Assembly: GCA_021613375.1 (NCBI GenBank)
Contig: CM038727.1
Coordinates: 2,641,668 to 2,705,667, forward strand
Direction of reading: 5' to 3'
Length of the DNA stretch: 64,000 bases
DNA from: Megaleporinus macrocephalus
Lineage: Eukaryota > Chordata > Actinopteri > Characiformes > Anostomidae
In this document: positions 48,356 through 61,870 of the stretch, piece by piece
Layout: the number at the start of each line of letters is the position of its first letter
How positions within the stretch are numbered: position 1 is the stretch's first letter
Program-made: the position numbers and the translations under genes
The notes under the pieces: model-generated
The model's database searches: none
What the model was told of the DNA's origin: nothing
The model's input: only the letters and a program-made list of their open reading frames with translations

Positions 48356-48890
48356 CAAACATGAAGCTACCCAGTTGTGTTGTTTTTTATAGTAAAAGGT
48401 GTGAATCTAGTGTTTGAATATGATTAACTCACATATTTCTGGTTGTTGTAATGTTTCTTGACTGTAAGATTACTCCTGCAACAGTTTTGCTCTCCTCTCC
48501 CTCTCACTGAGAAAACTGTACCTCCTAACTCCTTTTTCAGAGTGATGGGAACTCCCCCATACAGCACAGCAAACCACACTGGAGATTATATGCAAGAACA
48601 ACATGTAGGAAAGGGCACACATTTATGTTTGAGTTTATTAAATATTAATTTAGTTGTGGTAGTAAATACTGTATATATATATATAGAATGACTGTATACA
48701 ACGGTAATAAGGTAAACAGTCTGAAACTACTTGTAACAAAACTGTGTAATAACATGGTTTTTATAAACGGAGGGTCTAACAGAAGCTCTGGGGGGCAACA
48801 AACAAAAAAACAGATTGGAAGTGTGTTGCCGAGCTGCTCTTTATTCATTTTTCTTTGTCAGATGTCATTAGAACAGATGCACATAATCAT
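48356..48890. other. Spacer before the L2 element
   Basis: Equivalent to 6829-7440; a short (TA)n at 48670-48685; no gene. Confidence 0.4.
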
Positions 48891-50590
48891 AAATATATAT
48901 AGCATACCTATCCTCTCTTATTGAACACAGCAAAAACAATCCTAGAGTTTTATTTAGCACCATCGCAAAACTTACCAAAAACCAGGAACTGAACCTCAAA
49001 TACCCGCCGACTACAGCAGCAATGATTTCATGCAAATGCAAATTAATAGCAAAATCGAGAATATTAGACAAAACATTCAACTGACACCAGTAACCTATCC
49101 TTCATCTGGTTTGGCTGAGCACGAAATGTGGTTCTAGAAGAAAGACTAGAAACATTCTGTCCACTCCAGCAGACAGAACTAGAAAAACTAATCTCTTCCT
49201 CAAATTCTGCTACATGCAACTCAATATGATTCCAACAAACCTATTGAAACAAGTATTACCAGCTATTATTAAACCCATTTTAACTATCATCAACTCTTCT
49301 CTTAGTCTGGGTCATGTACCTAAGTCTTTTAAACTAGCTGTGATAAAACACTTGATAAAGAAACCAAATCTAGACCCCAGAGAACTGTCCAGTTATAGAC
49401 CCATTTCCAATTTACCTTTTATCTCTAAGATTTTAGAAAAGGCTGTAGCTCGACAACTCTGTTCTCATCTACATAAGAACAACCTATATGAAACAATCCA
49501 ATCTGGTTTTAGGCCCCACCACAGCACAGAGGCAGCTTTAGTTAAGATAAGAAATGATCTTCTTCTTGCCTCTGATCAGGACCACGTATCTCTACTGGTG
49601 TTACTAGATCTGAGTGCAGCTTTTGACACTATAGATCAGATATTCTCTCAGACAGATTAGAAAATATGGATGGAATCACCGGAACAGCGTTATCCTGGTT
49701 CACATCTTACCTTAGTGACTGTTTCCAGTTTGTAAAGATAAATAATATATCATCTAATTATACAAGAGTGAAATATGGAGTTCCACAAGGTTCTGTTTTA
49801 GGTCCTCTGTTATTTACACTATATATGCTACCATTAGGCTCAGTTATAAATAGACATGGAATTAGTTTCCACTGTTATGCTGATGACACACAGCTGTACA
49901 TATCAGACCAGATGATAAATCCAGATTAGATAAGATAGAAGATTGTTTAAGAGATATTAGACTTTGGATGCTACAGAACTTTCTTCTTTTAAACCCTGAT
50001 AAAATGGAAGTTCTCCTCCTCGGCCCAAAGGCTGCTCGGACTAAATGTTCAGATTTAATGTTAAATCTTGCTGACTTCTCTGTAGTTCCTGGTTCAGTAG
50101 CCAAAAATCTTGGTGTAACAATTGACTCAGATCTGACATTTAATCAACACATAGGTAATATTACAAGAACAGCGTTTCTTCACCTACGAAACATTTCAAA
50201 GTTAAGAAACGTGTTTTCTGTGTCTGATGCTGAAAAGTTAGTGCATGTCTTTATAACCTCAAGGCTAGTTTACTGTACTGCATTATTGTCAGGATGCTCC
50301 AGCAGGAACCTGAATAAACTTCAGTTAGTTCAGAACGCTGCAGCTAGAGTACTAACTAAAACCAGAACCTTCCATCATCAGTCCAGTTTTATCAGCTACA
50401 CTGGCTTCCTGTTAAATTCCGTATCGACTATAAAATTCTATTACTGACGTATAAAACCCTGCACGGTCTCAACCGGAGTACCTGCAAGATCTAATCTCCT
50501 ATAGATGTAGCACCTGTGCAGCTACTTTTAGTTCATTCTATTTATAATCAGATCTGTCCGAGTCACCAGCTACACTCTAAACACTCCATA
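48891..50590 (+). mobile_element. L2-clade LINE fragment with catalytic YADD retained
   Basis: Reverse transcriptase remnants as in 7441-9475, but here the catalytic region is present ([15 protein letters not shown], 49859-49905). A frameshift near 49650 and a stop after INPD (49929) break the frame. Its 3' part lacks several hundred bases compared with the A-B copy. Confidence 0.85.
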
Positions 50591-51155
50591 TCCTCTGTAC
50601 TAACCTAAACCTGAACTAACTCTGTCTCTGTACTAACCTAAACCTGAAGTAACTCTGTCTCTGTACTAACCTAAACCTGAACTAACTCTGTCTCTGTACT
50701 AACCCAAACCAGAACTAACTCTGTCTCTGTACTAACCCAAACCAGAACTAACTCTGTCTTTGTACTAACCTAAACCAGAACTAACTCTGTCTCTGTACTA
50801 ACCCAAACCAGAACTAACTCGGTCTCTGTACTAACCTAAACCAGAACTAACTCTGTCTTTGTACTAACCTAAACCAGAACTAACTCGGTCTCTGTACTAA
50901 CCCAAACCAGAACTAACTCTTTCTCTGTACTAACCTGAACCAGAACTAACTCTGTCTCTGTACTAACCTAAACCAGAACTAACTCTGTCTTTGTACTAAC
51001 CTAAACCAGAACTAACTCGGTCTCTGTACTAACCCAAACCAGAACTAACTCTTTCTCTGTACTAACCTGAACCAGAACTAACTCTGTCTCTGTACTAACC
51101 TAAACCAGAACTAACTCTGTCTCTGTACTAACCTAAACCAGAACTAACTCGGTCT
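50591..51155 (+). repeat. 33-bp minisatellite in L2 3'UTR
   Basis: CTCTGTCTCTGTACTAACCT plus AAACCAGAACTAA units, about 17. Paralogue of 9476-10235. Confidence 0.9.
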
Positions 51156-51540
51156 CTTTTCTCTCTCTGAGGTAATAACCGCCCACCTGTCCCGTCAAAT
51201 ACTCTAAAGGACTGACCACCAGGGCCCCCCTGTCACCCAGCACCAACCAGCTCTCCTCTCCATTTGTGCCATTTGCTCCACCTTGACTGCATCACAGTAT
51301 CACCCACCTGATGTAGCACCTGTCCAGCATCTAAAGCTTTTACCTTTAGACTCAGCTTTAGTTTATAAACTGTAAATACTGTTCGACCAGAGGAGGATGG
51401 GTCTCCCCTTGTGAGTCTGGTTCCTCCGAAGGTTTCTTCCTCCAGTTGAGGGAGTTGTTGTTGCCACTGTTGCCTCTGGCTCCCTCACAAGGGATGAAGT
51501 GTGTGATTTCATGTTTTTCATGCTTTAAAATGCCTGTAAA
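51156..51540 (+). mobile_element. L2-type LINE 3' end
   Basis: Equivalent to 10236-10612, with the GGTTCCTCCGAAGGTTTCTT region. Confidence 0.7.
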
Positions 51541-52299
51541 GCTGACTATCAAAGCCACCAGTGAAGCTACACGTTACACGTGTCTTCTGAGTTTATATGG
51601 ATGTTGATGGTAAAATGTGGAAGATCTGAAAATACTAGGTTTTCTTTTGGGACTATTTTAACCTCAAAGCGTCCTGCATGTATCCCTCCAGCATGAATGG
51701 AGTTTAAGACTGAGATCTTCTCTAAACTATCATAAACAGCGTCTCAGAATCAGACAGTGTGTTAATAACTTTTACTGTAATAACTTTCTGTGAGGAGCTT
51801 TTAGAGGTGGACGTCTGGTGCCATTCACCACCACTGTGAACAGATCTGACACCAAACCACTCTGAGCGACTCTGTTTACATCCTGATCATTAAAGAACAG
51901 GGTAGTAAAGTATACAGTGCTCCTATAGGGTCAGTGGAGCTGATATAATGGACAGTGAGTGGAGATATAAGGAGGTGTACCTAATAAAGGGTCAGGTTGG
52001 TGTACATGGATGGATACTGATCCTGAACACATTGAACTGAAACTGCTGGATGAAGGAATTCTATGGCTCCTTTAATGTTTCTCATAGAGTCTCTATGGAT
52101 GGTGTTCTGTGAGGAGATGAGATGAAGCTACAGCAGGTTGTCCGTCTGATTCACATGAACTGCTCAAATCTGAGAAGTGAGGAGTAAACACAGCAGAGTC
52201 ACTACGATTCACTACATGAAGCCCATTAACTGTAGCCTCACATTCATTTACCAGCAGAGACCTCCACAGAGTGTCCAACATTCCGCTGTGATGTCACTA
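51541..52299. other. Upstream block of copy D, including MITE-like repeat
   Basis: Equivalent to 34259-34999. No gene. Confidence 0.5.
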
Positions 52300-52399
52300 T
52301 AGAGGCCCGCTGACGTCATAAAGGTGAGATGTACGAAGTTCCGCGCGTCTCAGCGTCAGATCAGTCTGTGCGGAATCGTCGAAGAAGAGAGAAGCGAAA
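52300..52399 (+). promoter_or_regulatory. Proximal promoter/5' leader of copy D with perfect CRE and uORF
   Basis: TGACGTCA at 52311-52318. Upstream ATG at 52329 opens 24 codons that end at the TGA overlapping the main ATG at 52400. Confidence 0.5.
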
Positions 52400-55300
52400 A
52401 TGAGTTGGAGAAAGTACTGGTGTTGTGGAGGAGGAGATAGAGAGAGCGAGAGGGACGAGGAGCACAGAAAGGAAGAAGGAGACCAAACTAAGAAGAAAGA
52501 GAGAAGAAAGAGGAGGAGGAGAGAGAGAGAGAGGAGTTTCCAGAGGAAAGAGGAGGAGAGGGAGACTCCTCTAGAAGAGAAAGAGACTGTGCTGATGGAG
52601 GAAGCCGAGCCAGAGCCGGTGGACATCAGCACAGAGACTGAGCAGCTTCTGAGTGAGTAGATGAGTCGACGTCACTATAATTAACAGTAGTTACTGAACA
52701 AGTCAGTGATTCTCAGTACATACTGAATAAATCAGAGTACAGCGCTGGATACACTTTACTTTAGTGTAGGGGTGGGACTTAACCAATTTTAAGCACTCTG
52801 GTGGTTGGCCAATCAGAACAAAGTGGTTGAACTGACAAATAAAAGCACACTGGGCTCAGTGGGAGGCGGGGCTTAAAGAAACAGGAGCTCTAACAGAGTG
52901 AGAGGGTTAAGTTTAGGGTTAATGTTAATGTTAGGTAGTGTTAAGTTTATTCATTAATATTATTTATTGTTTACTAAAAACAGTTATTGAACTGAATATA
53001 AACTCTAATCTGTCTAAATGATTCAATTCTAAATTAAATAGGCGTCAATATCGAGACTCCTGAGCTGCTCGAGTCTAAAGATTCTGGACCACCCTCCAGC
53101 ACCCCTCTGGGTGAGTAGGAGAAACTGTTATCATGATGAACATCATTGTATTTCTACATTTACAGAACAAATGCTGATATTATTCATTCTGATATGAATA
53201 TTAAAGCAGGAGAACAGAGAGCTCCTGAAACCAGTGAGCTCCTGGACATCCTGCAGAGGGAGGTTGCTGGAGGAGAAGTGGTGCACCAGCATCTGGGTAA
53301 GTAGAAGAATCAAACGTTGGATATTGTGATAATGACCCAGCTGGACAGATGTTAATGTTAATGTTCATTTTAATGTTAATGTTAATGTTAGGTAAGATTG
53401 AGTTTAGAGTTAATGTTAATGTTAGGTAGGGTTACGTGTAGGGTGAATGTTAATGATAGGTTGGGTTTAATGTAGGGTTAATGTTAGGTAGGGTTAAGTG
53501 TAGGGTTAATGTTAATATTAGGTAGGGTTAAGTGTAGGGTTAATGTTAGGTAGGGTTAAGTGTAGGGTTAACGTTAATGTTAGTTAGGGTTAAGTGTACG
53601 GTTAATGTTAGGTAGGGTTAAGTGTAGGGTTAATGTTAATGTTAGGTAGTGTTAAGTGTAGGGTGAAGGTTACTCTGTGTTAGTTGTGGTGTATGTATTT
53701 TAATTATTAATATTATTTAATGTTTAATAAAAACAGGAATTGAACTGAATATAAACTCTAATCTGTCTAAATGATTCAATTCTAAATTAAATAGGCGTCA
53801 ATAACGAGACTCCTGAGCTGCTGGAGTCAGAAGATGCTGGACCACCCTCCAGCACCCCTCTGGGTGAGTAGGAGAAACGGTTATCATGATGAACATCATT
53901 GTATCTCTACATTAACAGAACAAATGCTGATATTATTCATTCTGATATGAATATTAAAGCAGGAGAACAGAGAGCTCCTGAAACCAGTGAGCTCCTGAAC
54001 ATCCTGCTGAGGGACGTTGCTGGAGGAGAAGTTGTGCACCAGCATCTGGGTAAGAAGAAGAATCAAACGTTGGATATTGTGATAATGACCCAGCTGGACA
54101 GATGTTGATATTTATTGATGTTCAAACAGATACCCAGACCGTCGAGCACACTGAGGAGGAGACCAGAGAAGAAACGCTGCTGGAGGAACCTCCAACCTCC
54201 AGCACATCTCTGGGTGAGCAGAACAAACTATTAGCATCATGTAAACTCTGAACTGTACAGCATTGGAGAACATTACCAGAACAAACTGGCTGCTGTTGGT
54301 CCACACCAGCACTGATTTAATAAATAAACAAGTTAATGAAGACCACCTGAACTCCATCAGGCACTAGTCAAGATTTGATGATGTCATCATTTTCTGACTT
54401 GAGAAGGACCATCAGAACTGACCATAACGTCAATGAACATCTGCTGATCTTCTTAGAATCTGACTCAGGAGCTCCGGTCGTGGATGAGGTTGAGGACACC
54501 GGGGTAGAGACCCCTAAGACCCCGGTGTCCTCCCAGATAGACTCCACTGTCCAGTCCTTCGGTAAGTAACGGAAATGACCTGTGAAAATAAATCATGTAT
54601 GAAAATAACTTAGCTGGACGACTGACAGTGTTTGTTAATATGAAAGACGACGACAGGATGATGACCATTGTGAGGGTGGTCTCTGCAGCAGAGGCGTTCA
54701 GATACCTCCAGGAGAACTTGGAGGTATCTGAACTGGACAACCTCGAGTTCCCTCCGGGTGAGTAAAAGAAGGACTCACTACAAAAAGTACATTCAGGCAA
54801 AAGCAGAAACATGAATATCTTAATATCTCTTAACATCTCACTCTCACTGAATATCTTCTACATACATCAGCAAACAACACCATCGCCCGAATCGAGGCCG
54901 CCTGCGAGGTTGTCTACGTCCTGCTGCAGAGACTCGCAGCCTCACCTGACCAGCACCTGAGTGAGTAAAGCACAGAAACACTAAATATTAAAGATGATAC
55001 TAAAGACTTCACAGCCAACATGTCCATGTGGGGCCCGTATGGTTCTTATCTGGCCTGTATGGGTTTCACGTGAGCTTGTAGGGGCTTCATGATTGGTGAT
55101 ACATGGAGCCCCGCTGGGTTATACCTTTTTGCCCCGTTTGGGTTACAGTTGTGCCCCCACTAAGGCTACTCTTGGGGGCCCACAATTATGGGACTGTTCA
55201 CATGGTTGATTTTTCGATTGGGCCCATCTTGCAGTCCAGATCAGCTCGAGTTATTGGTCCACATTAACAAACACACACAGGGCCCATATGATGGCAATGA

Positions 55301-57800
55301 ACAAATCTCTGTGGGCCCCAACCAGGTTTCCCCAAAGGGACCCAATCGGCTTCCCATTTTCGTCCAATGTGTGGTCCACATGGACAAGCTGGTTGGATCA
55401 GTAGATCTTAAAGAAGAAATATCAGATCTGCTGATACTCAAAGCTTCAATATCAGGATCAGCATCTTCACCAGGTTGTGTGATGATGTATCTACTGAACA
55501 TTTGTTTCTATTAAATCAGTTACCAAGGTGCTGAGAACAATGGCAACAACTCCGGAGTTTGCGGATATTGGATCGCTGGTCAAAAAATATCTGGACCGCA
55601 TCCGAGGCCCCAGCACAGCTCTGGGTGAGTTACAGAACCCAGAACCTTCTCTGGACACCAGGGCAGCAGAATAGACTAGGCTGGCGTTGGTCCATTCCAG
55701 CAGATAGAACTATATCAGTTGATGATGACCACTCAAACTCAGTCAGGCACCATTTGATAATGTGACTTGATGATCAGAACCCACCATAATATGACTGAAC
55801 ATCTGCTGATCCTTTCAGAACCAGGAACTGAGCTACAGTTGGGGGTGGATGCAGAGATGGAGGCTCTGCAAACCATCTTCTGCCCTCACCTGGACTCGCT
55901 GTACTCACAGCTTGGTAAGTACCGGAGATGGTCAGTGCAAATATATGAAGAGTGAAAACGATGCAGCTGGAGAACTGACAGTGTGTATTAATGTGAATCC
56001 AGTGGATGAGATGCTGACAGGGCTGTTGGTCCAGCTGGCTGCCAACGCCCTGATCTTCCTCCGTAGGGTGAACGGAGAACCTCCAGGTGAGTCATCATAA
56101 TAACATTCAGGTAAAAGTAGGAATCATGTTTAACGTTAACATGAACCTGTATCCATTCATTCTTTCTCAATGAACTAGTGAACAACATCGACTCCAAGGC
56201 GGCCATCGTCACCAAGGCCTTGGATGCCATCCTGGAGGAACTGGTCACCGGGAAGGATCAGCATCTCAGTGAGTAAAGCAAATGAGCACCAGAAACTAAA
56301 GATGGAGCCCATGTGGTAACAGCTGGTGGTCTCAGACTGATATGAGCAGAAAGAGCTGATCATCTTTAGATCTTAAGAAGTAGTAACATCAGATCAGCTG
56401 ATACTCAAGTCTTCAATATCAGGATCACCATCTTTACTAGGTTCTGTAATGAAGACTCAGCTGAACAACTGCTAATATTTATTTCTATTAAATCAGTCCA
56501 CGACTTCCTTACTTTGATGTCCGCGGCTCCTGACTACAAGGACATTGTAGAGGTGCTGGCGCCCCTGCTGGACGCCGCTAGGGTTTATTACTGCGGACGT
56601 CTGGGTGAGTAGAGAACCTAGTAGCTTGATGATGATCATAATAACTGAGAATGTGTAAAGAACTGCTAATGTTTCATCAGGATTTATTAGTTAGTTATTA
56701 ATCTTCATCTGAACTCATACTAATTCTGCTCGGGCTCGTTTTACGAGGTGACTCTGAGTCCAGTTTGTATGCGAGCAACACAAACACCAGAGTCAGGTCC
56801 AACCACAGTGATGGATCTGGACAGCTGTTGATGTTTCTTCATGTTACAGCACGACAGCAGACCGAAGAGGTGGAGGCTCTGGCTGAGCCTCACCCACCTC
56901 AGCAGCCTCGGTCACGCCAGCCACCTCAGCAGCCTCGGCCGCGTCACCCACCTCAGCAGCCTCGACCGCGTCACCCACCTCAGCAGCCTCGGCCGCGTCA
57001 CCCACCTCAGCAGCCTCGGCTGCGTCACCCACCTCAGCAGCCTCGGCTGCGTTACCCACCTCAAACAACTCAGCTGCCTCAGCTGCGTCACCTACCTCAG
57101 CAGCCTCGGCCGCATCACCCACCTCAGCAGCCTCGGCCGCGTCACCCACCTCAGCAGCCTCGGCCGCGTCACCCACCTCAGCAGCCTCGGCCGCATCACC
57201 CACCTCAGCAGCCTTGGCTGCATCATCCACCTCAGCAGCCTCACCCACGTCACCCACCGCAGCTGCCTCAGTCATCTCGGGGTGAGTAAAGAAAACAGAT
57301 CTCAGATTCTGTTAACATGAACATACACTCTTACAAATAAAGGTACTTACTCAGATCTTGGGTTGGATACACGTCTCTAGAGATAAACTTTCTCTGGTAG
57401 TGAAGCTTCTGCAAGGATCTTCATGCTCACACATCTGTTTTCCATAGAAACATCCATTACAACGTTCTTCAGAAGACCAAAAGTTCTTCTTCTACAGTAA
57501 TGACACACTGATACTAACATGAGTGTAACTTCATTTGTAGTGCACAGAGAGTGTCCCGGGGTGAAGCCTCCTCCTCGTCCTCAACCTGAAACCCAATATG
57601 GACCAAGAAATCAGTGGCCGCGTCACCAAGGACCTACTCGTCCTGGAGTGCCGCAGCGCCAGTGGGAGGAGGAGGCCACTGAGAGGAGCCATGACCCTGG
57701 ACACCACTACAGACAGGAGGCCAGAGGGAGACGTGGTGGAGGTCGGGGACGAGGACAAAAGAGACCCGACTGGTGGCAGCACGATGACAGATGTCTCTGA
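52400..57800 (+). CDS. Modular array gene, copy D (16 exons, 711 codons)
   Basis: Exons: 52400-52652; 53042-53110, 53207-53296; 53795-53863, 53960-54049 (two E2-E3 pairs); 54130-54213; 54457-54561; 54647-54757; 54871-54960; 55520-55624; 55819-55914; 56003-56086; 56179-56268; 56497-56604; 56850-57281; 57541-57800. All junctions are phase 1 and in frame. Compared with C, E13 lacks the segment coding STTDNLKRTAPKIQP and goes straight from EALAE to the PPQQPR repeat. E1 has a Val-to-Glu change (EKETVLMEE). The E8 length matches B. C-terminal RG-rich tail intact. Function unknown. D and C share the intron 1 promoter-like segment, which suggests they are closer to each other than to B. Confidence 0.75.
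52770..52905 (+). promoter_or_regulatory. Promoter-like segment in intron 1 of copy D
   Basis: CCAAT at 52809-52813 in GGTTGGCCAATCAGA, AAATAAAAGCACA, and a GC box in GGGAGGCGGGGCTT. Same as 35480-35615; absent from copy B. Confidence 0.35.
53350..53670 (+). repeat. Intronic minisatellite between E2-E3 pairs, copy D
   Basis: Short TTAATG/GTTAGGTAGGGTTAAG array, same family as in B and C. Confidence 0.85.
55020..55400. repeat. GGGCCC-rich intronic repeat, copy D
   Basis: Paralogue of 15925-16310, closest in sequence to the copy B version. Confidence 0.5.
56888..57269 (+). repeat. 27-bp coding minisatellite in E13, copy D (about 12 units)
   Basis: PPQQPRPRH-type units with an irregular PPQTTQLPQLRHL unit. 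Three frames are open for more than 140 codons across it; the splice phase selects the Pro/Gln/Arg frame. Confidence 0.85.
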
Positions 57801-58240
57801 ACAACAACTACGTCATCTTAAAATCAACCCCAATTTCTTCAGTCAACCCCAACCTCCTAAAATCAACCCCAACCTCCTAAAATCAAACCCTACCTTCTTC
57901 AATCAACGCCAACCTCCTAAAATCAAACCCGACCTTCTTCAATCAACCCCAACCTCCTAAAATCAACTCTAACCTTCTTCAATCAACCCCAACCTCCTAA
58001 AATCAACTCTAACCCTCTTCAATCAGCTCCAACCTCCTAAAATCAACTCTAACCTTCATCAATCAAACCGAACCTTCTTCAATCAACCCCAGCCTCCTTC
58101 TAATCAACTCCAACATCTCACAATCAACCCCAAACTACTTTAATCAACACCAACATCTCACAATCAACCCCAACCTCCTTTAATCAACCCCACCTATTAC
58201 AATCAAACCCAACCTCCACCAAACAAAAAAATAATAAAAA
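57801..58240 (+). repeat. 3'UTR minisatellite of copy D with AATAAA at 58233
   Basis: Same 20/40-bp array as the other copies; AATAAA at 58233-58238. Confidence 0.6.
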
Positions 58241-58267
58241 AAATATTAAAATATGCTACAACTTTTT

Positions 58268-58572
58268 TTTCTTTATTAGTGTAATATAGTGTTCAGGTTC
58301 TGCTGAGAGTCTACAGGCTTTATTAGTGTAATACAGTGTTAAGGTATGTTACTGAATGTTCTGCTGAGAGTCTACAGGCTTTATTAGTGTAATACAGTGT
58401 TCAGGTATGTTACTGAATGATCTGCTGAGAGTCTACAGGCTTTATTGGTGTAATACAGTGTTCAGGTATGTTACTGAACGTTCTGCTGAGGGTCTAGAGG
58501 CTTTATTAGTGTAATACTGTATTCAGGTATGTTACTGAACGTTCTGCTGAGGGTCTACAGGCTTTATTATTG
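58268..58572 (+). repeat. 61-bp tandem repeat, about 5 units
   Basis: Same unit as 1195-1435. Confidence 0.75.
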
Positions 58573-59110
58573 TTTCTTTTTCTCTGATAATTAAAGACCT
58601 TCATGTTTATATGCGTCACATGAACAGATGTTAGTTGGAATCTGCTGAACACTGATGTACTTAGTACTAAACACTGCTGTCTGTACTAGACTGGTAAAAC
58701 TTCCTATTACAGAACCCTACGTTCTAGCTAATAACCAGGTAGGTGTGACGTACCAACTCAGGAAACTGTGGCTATGCAGTGACGTATATATTAATATATA
58801 ATATAGTTTAATCTGTGTATGTATCTATGTGTAAACATATGTTCTCATTCTAAACTCCACCTGATCCAGTTTAGAAAGTGTGTTTTAGTGTTAATCAGTT
58901 CTACAAGTGTTCAGCTTTACAGTCATACGAGTCTTTAATTAGAATCTACTGTAGTTATTAATCAACCACACACCTTTACAGCTTCTACACTCACTGACCC
59001 CCAAAACCTGATACCTGTAGAACAATTATGATAATTAGTAACTCATGTAGTCTCTCCATTGTCCTGATACACTAAACCATAAGTACATTCTCTATCTTAA
59101 CACTCATTTA
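58573..59110. other. Conserved non-coding spacer after copy D
   Basis: Equivalent to 1436-1960; no gene seen. Confidence 0.5.
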
Positions 59111-60063
59111 TCAACTCTGAACACACTTTTACACTGAACACACTTCCTACACTATATACATCATTAAACACTGAAAACACTTCCTACATTACATACATCA
59201 TTAAACACTGAACACACTTCCTACATTACACACATCATTAAACACTGAACACACTTCCTACATTACACACATCATTTAACACTGAACACTCTTCCTACAT
59301 TACACACATCATTAAACACTGAACACACTTCCTACATTACACACATCATTAAACACTGAACACACTTCCTACATTACATACATCATTAAACACTGAACAC
59401 ACTTTCTAAATTACACACATCATTAAACACTGAACACTCTTCCTACATTACACACATCATTAAACACTGAACACTCTTCCTACATTACACACATCATTAA
59501 ACACTGAACACACTTCCTACATTACACACATCATTAAACACTGAACACACTTCCTACATTACATACATCATTAAACACTGAACACACTTTCTAAATTACA
59601 CACATCATTAAACACTGAACACTCTTCCTACATTACACACATCATTAAACACTGAACACACTTCCTACATTACACACATCATTAAACACTGAACACACTT
59701 CCTACATTACACACATCATTAAACACTGAACACACTTTCTAAATTACACACATCATTAAACACTGAACACACTTCCTACATTACACACATCATTAAACAC
59801 TGAACACACTTCCTACATTACACACATCATTAAACACTGAACATACTTCCTACATTACACACATCATTAAACACTGAACACACTTCCTACATTACACACA
59901 TCATTAAACACTGAACACACTTCCTACATTACACACATCATTAAACACTGAACACACTTCCTACATTACACACATCATTAAACACTGAACACACTTCCTA
60001 CATTACACATCATTAAACACTGAACACACTTCCTACATTACACACATCATTAAACACTGAACA
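59111..60063 (+). repeat. 37-bp satellite array, about 26 units
   Basis: Same satellite; rich in the ACACTCTTCC and ACACTTTCTAAATT variants, which repeat in a block pattern. Confidence 0.9.
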
Positions 60064-60497
60064 CCTGTTTCTATTGGAGAACACTGGCATGTACATCACA
60101 CACCCATGTACTAATTACCTGAACCCAGCGCTCACAGGTGAACACACGTCTGGCTGAACTTTAGAAATCAGCACCTGAGCTCCATAAAGAGAACACAGGT
60201 TCCACATCTTGGTTGGAGCTACAATGGAGGCTGATGCTGGACGAAGAGGACGTTGAAGAGGAAGAGCAGCAGCAACCATCACAGATGAGATCTGTCCGCT
60301 TTGGTTGACCATGTTGTGAAGCATGGGTTGAGTTGTCGGGGTGGTGGGCAGACGGTCCAGCCTAATTGGAGCTGCTTCACTGCAGCAAACATCATTCAGA
60401 CGTTTGGAGAAGAGAAGAAGCGAGTAGACCTACTACTGAACTCCTACAGCTGAACTGTGTCCACCACTGTACTACTGCACACATCATGTTTCTGCAG
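60064..60497. other. Block upstream of the 106-codon ORF after copy D
   Basis: Paralogue of 42834-43322, with a small deletion near 60477 just before the acceptor-like site. Confidence 0.4.
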
Positions 60498-60816
60498 AGC
60501 TGCTAGACCACCCCTCACTGGAGGAAGAAGACGTCTGTTCCCCCCAGAGCAGCAAGAGACCACCATTAACACAATCAGAGACCACTATAGCACACATTCA
60601 CCACAACTACAACAGCAGCACATCATTACCCACAACACCACACTCAGCTACATCCACTCAGTGAGCTTATCTGCTCTGGGTGGTCTCCTGAAAACACATC
60701 CAGAACTCATGAAGCAGATCTACAGGGTTCTGTTTCAGCTCAGCTCTGACGGAGTGAAGCAGCTGCAGTATGAATATGTGCTAGTACGCTGTGCTGTCCT
60801 CTCACTGGTCCTGTAA
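60498..60816 (+). CDS. Conserved 106-codon ORF, possible terminal exon, after copy D
   Basis: Open in phase 1 from 60499 to TAA at 60814-60816 after a CATGTTTCTGCAG site, the same length as 43324-43641. Includes LFPPEQQETTINTIRDHYS and KTHPELMKQIYRVLFQLSS. Only a few amino acids differ from the C-D copy (for example L for H before MKQ, S for F before DGVKQ). No upstream exon identified. Function unknown. Confidence 0.35.
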
Positions 60817-61560
60817 TCCACTGTCCTGTGGAACACAGCACTGAGTACTGAATGTCTGTCTCATACAGTCATACAGTACTGGACTGGTGGGTTTCAGAGA
60901 GGGATGGAGTTGGTGGTGATGTTGCTGCAGTGGAACACAAGCTCCTGTACTTTGATGAAGCTGCAGATGAAGGAACATCCTGGAACACCTTCCATTCACC
61001 AGTGGAACCAGAGCTGTCCGGGTTTGGTGTCATCTGGTACAAAGTAAGTCCCCACCGGGTTCCTCAAGTACTGAACTGGTTCATCATGTATGGTCAGTGG
61101 AGCTGATCAAGTGGACAGTAAGTGGAGACTCAGCACTCAGCAGCTCTTCAATCAGTCAACATCAGTAACATCTACGAGAAGTTTTAGTGGAGTCGTTTGG
61201 GCCTTGATTTGCAAAAGTTTTGGAACCCCAGATTGTGTTTATTCTTGTTCTGACTGATATTCAATAATAACCTCCCAGTGACCTCATACTGAGTCTGATC
61301 TCCACAACAATGTCCAAGTCCAGGACAGCTAAATTACAGTCTCGAGTGCCGGACTGGAATACTACAACACTTCCATCAGCGTTTGTGAAACACTCCACCA
61401 GCGGCGGTTGCTCTCGGGCCACATGCTCAGCAGCGCTGCCCTGTCTCTGAGAAATGAAGTTATCCCGGGCCGACCCTCCGGCTCCAGAGCGCAGCACGAG
61501 CTTCACCAAAGCACTTTAGCGCTAACAGATTCCCGTGATCCGTCTAACAGCTCCGGCGCT
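60817..61560. other. Block shared with the 1869-bp duplicated unit
   Basis: Matches 24079-24830, including the CpG-rich GATGAAGTTATCCCGGGCCG-like part (61440-61560, read here as AATGAAGTTATCCCGGGCCG). Homology ends at CAGCTCCGGC, after which the two loci differ. A minus-strand 82-codon frame (61261-61509) is open but unrecognised. Confidence 0.45.
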
Positions 61561-61800
61561 GGGCTGCGACGCCGTGGGGAACGGAGCCGAGGTTTGGAGC
61601 GTGATAAGAGCGGCTTTGGACTGGAGGAAGATACTCGCTCGTGCACTTCACCTCATCTGCTGAGTCTGAGGTGTCAGAGCAGAGACGAGAACTTCAGTCA
61701 AGTCTCCACACATATACACCCGCACACCCGCCCACACACACACACACACAGACACTCGACTCATCCAGCATCTCTTCTCCAGCAGTCTTACAATGAAGCT

Positions 61801-61844
<44 letters not shown>

Positions 61845-61870
61845 ATTAATGAGTTCTTCTGCTAAATGAA
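61561..61870. other. GC-richer segment with (CA)n and (GA)n
   Basis: Not shared with other spacers. Contains CCCACACACACACACACAG near 61732 and a GAGA tract at 61800-61845. The 153-codon + strand frame runs through these simple repeats and has no recognisable domain. It might be an exon or CpG-rich 5' region of another gene, unproven. Confidence 0.3.
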
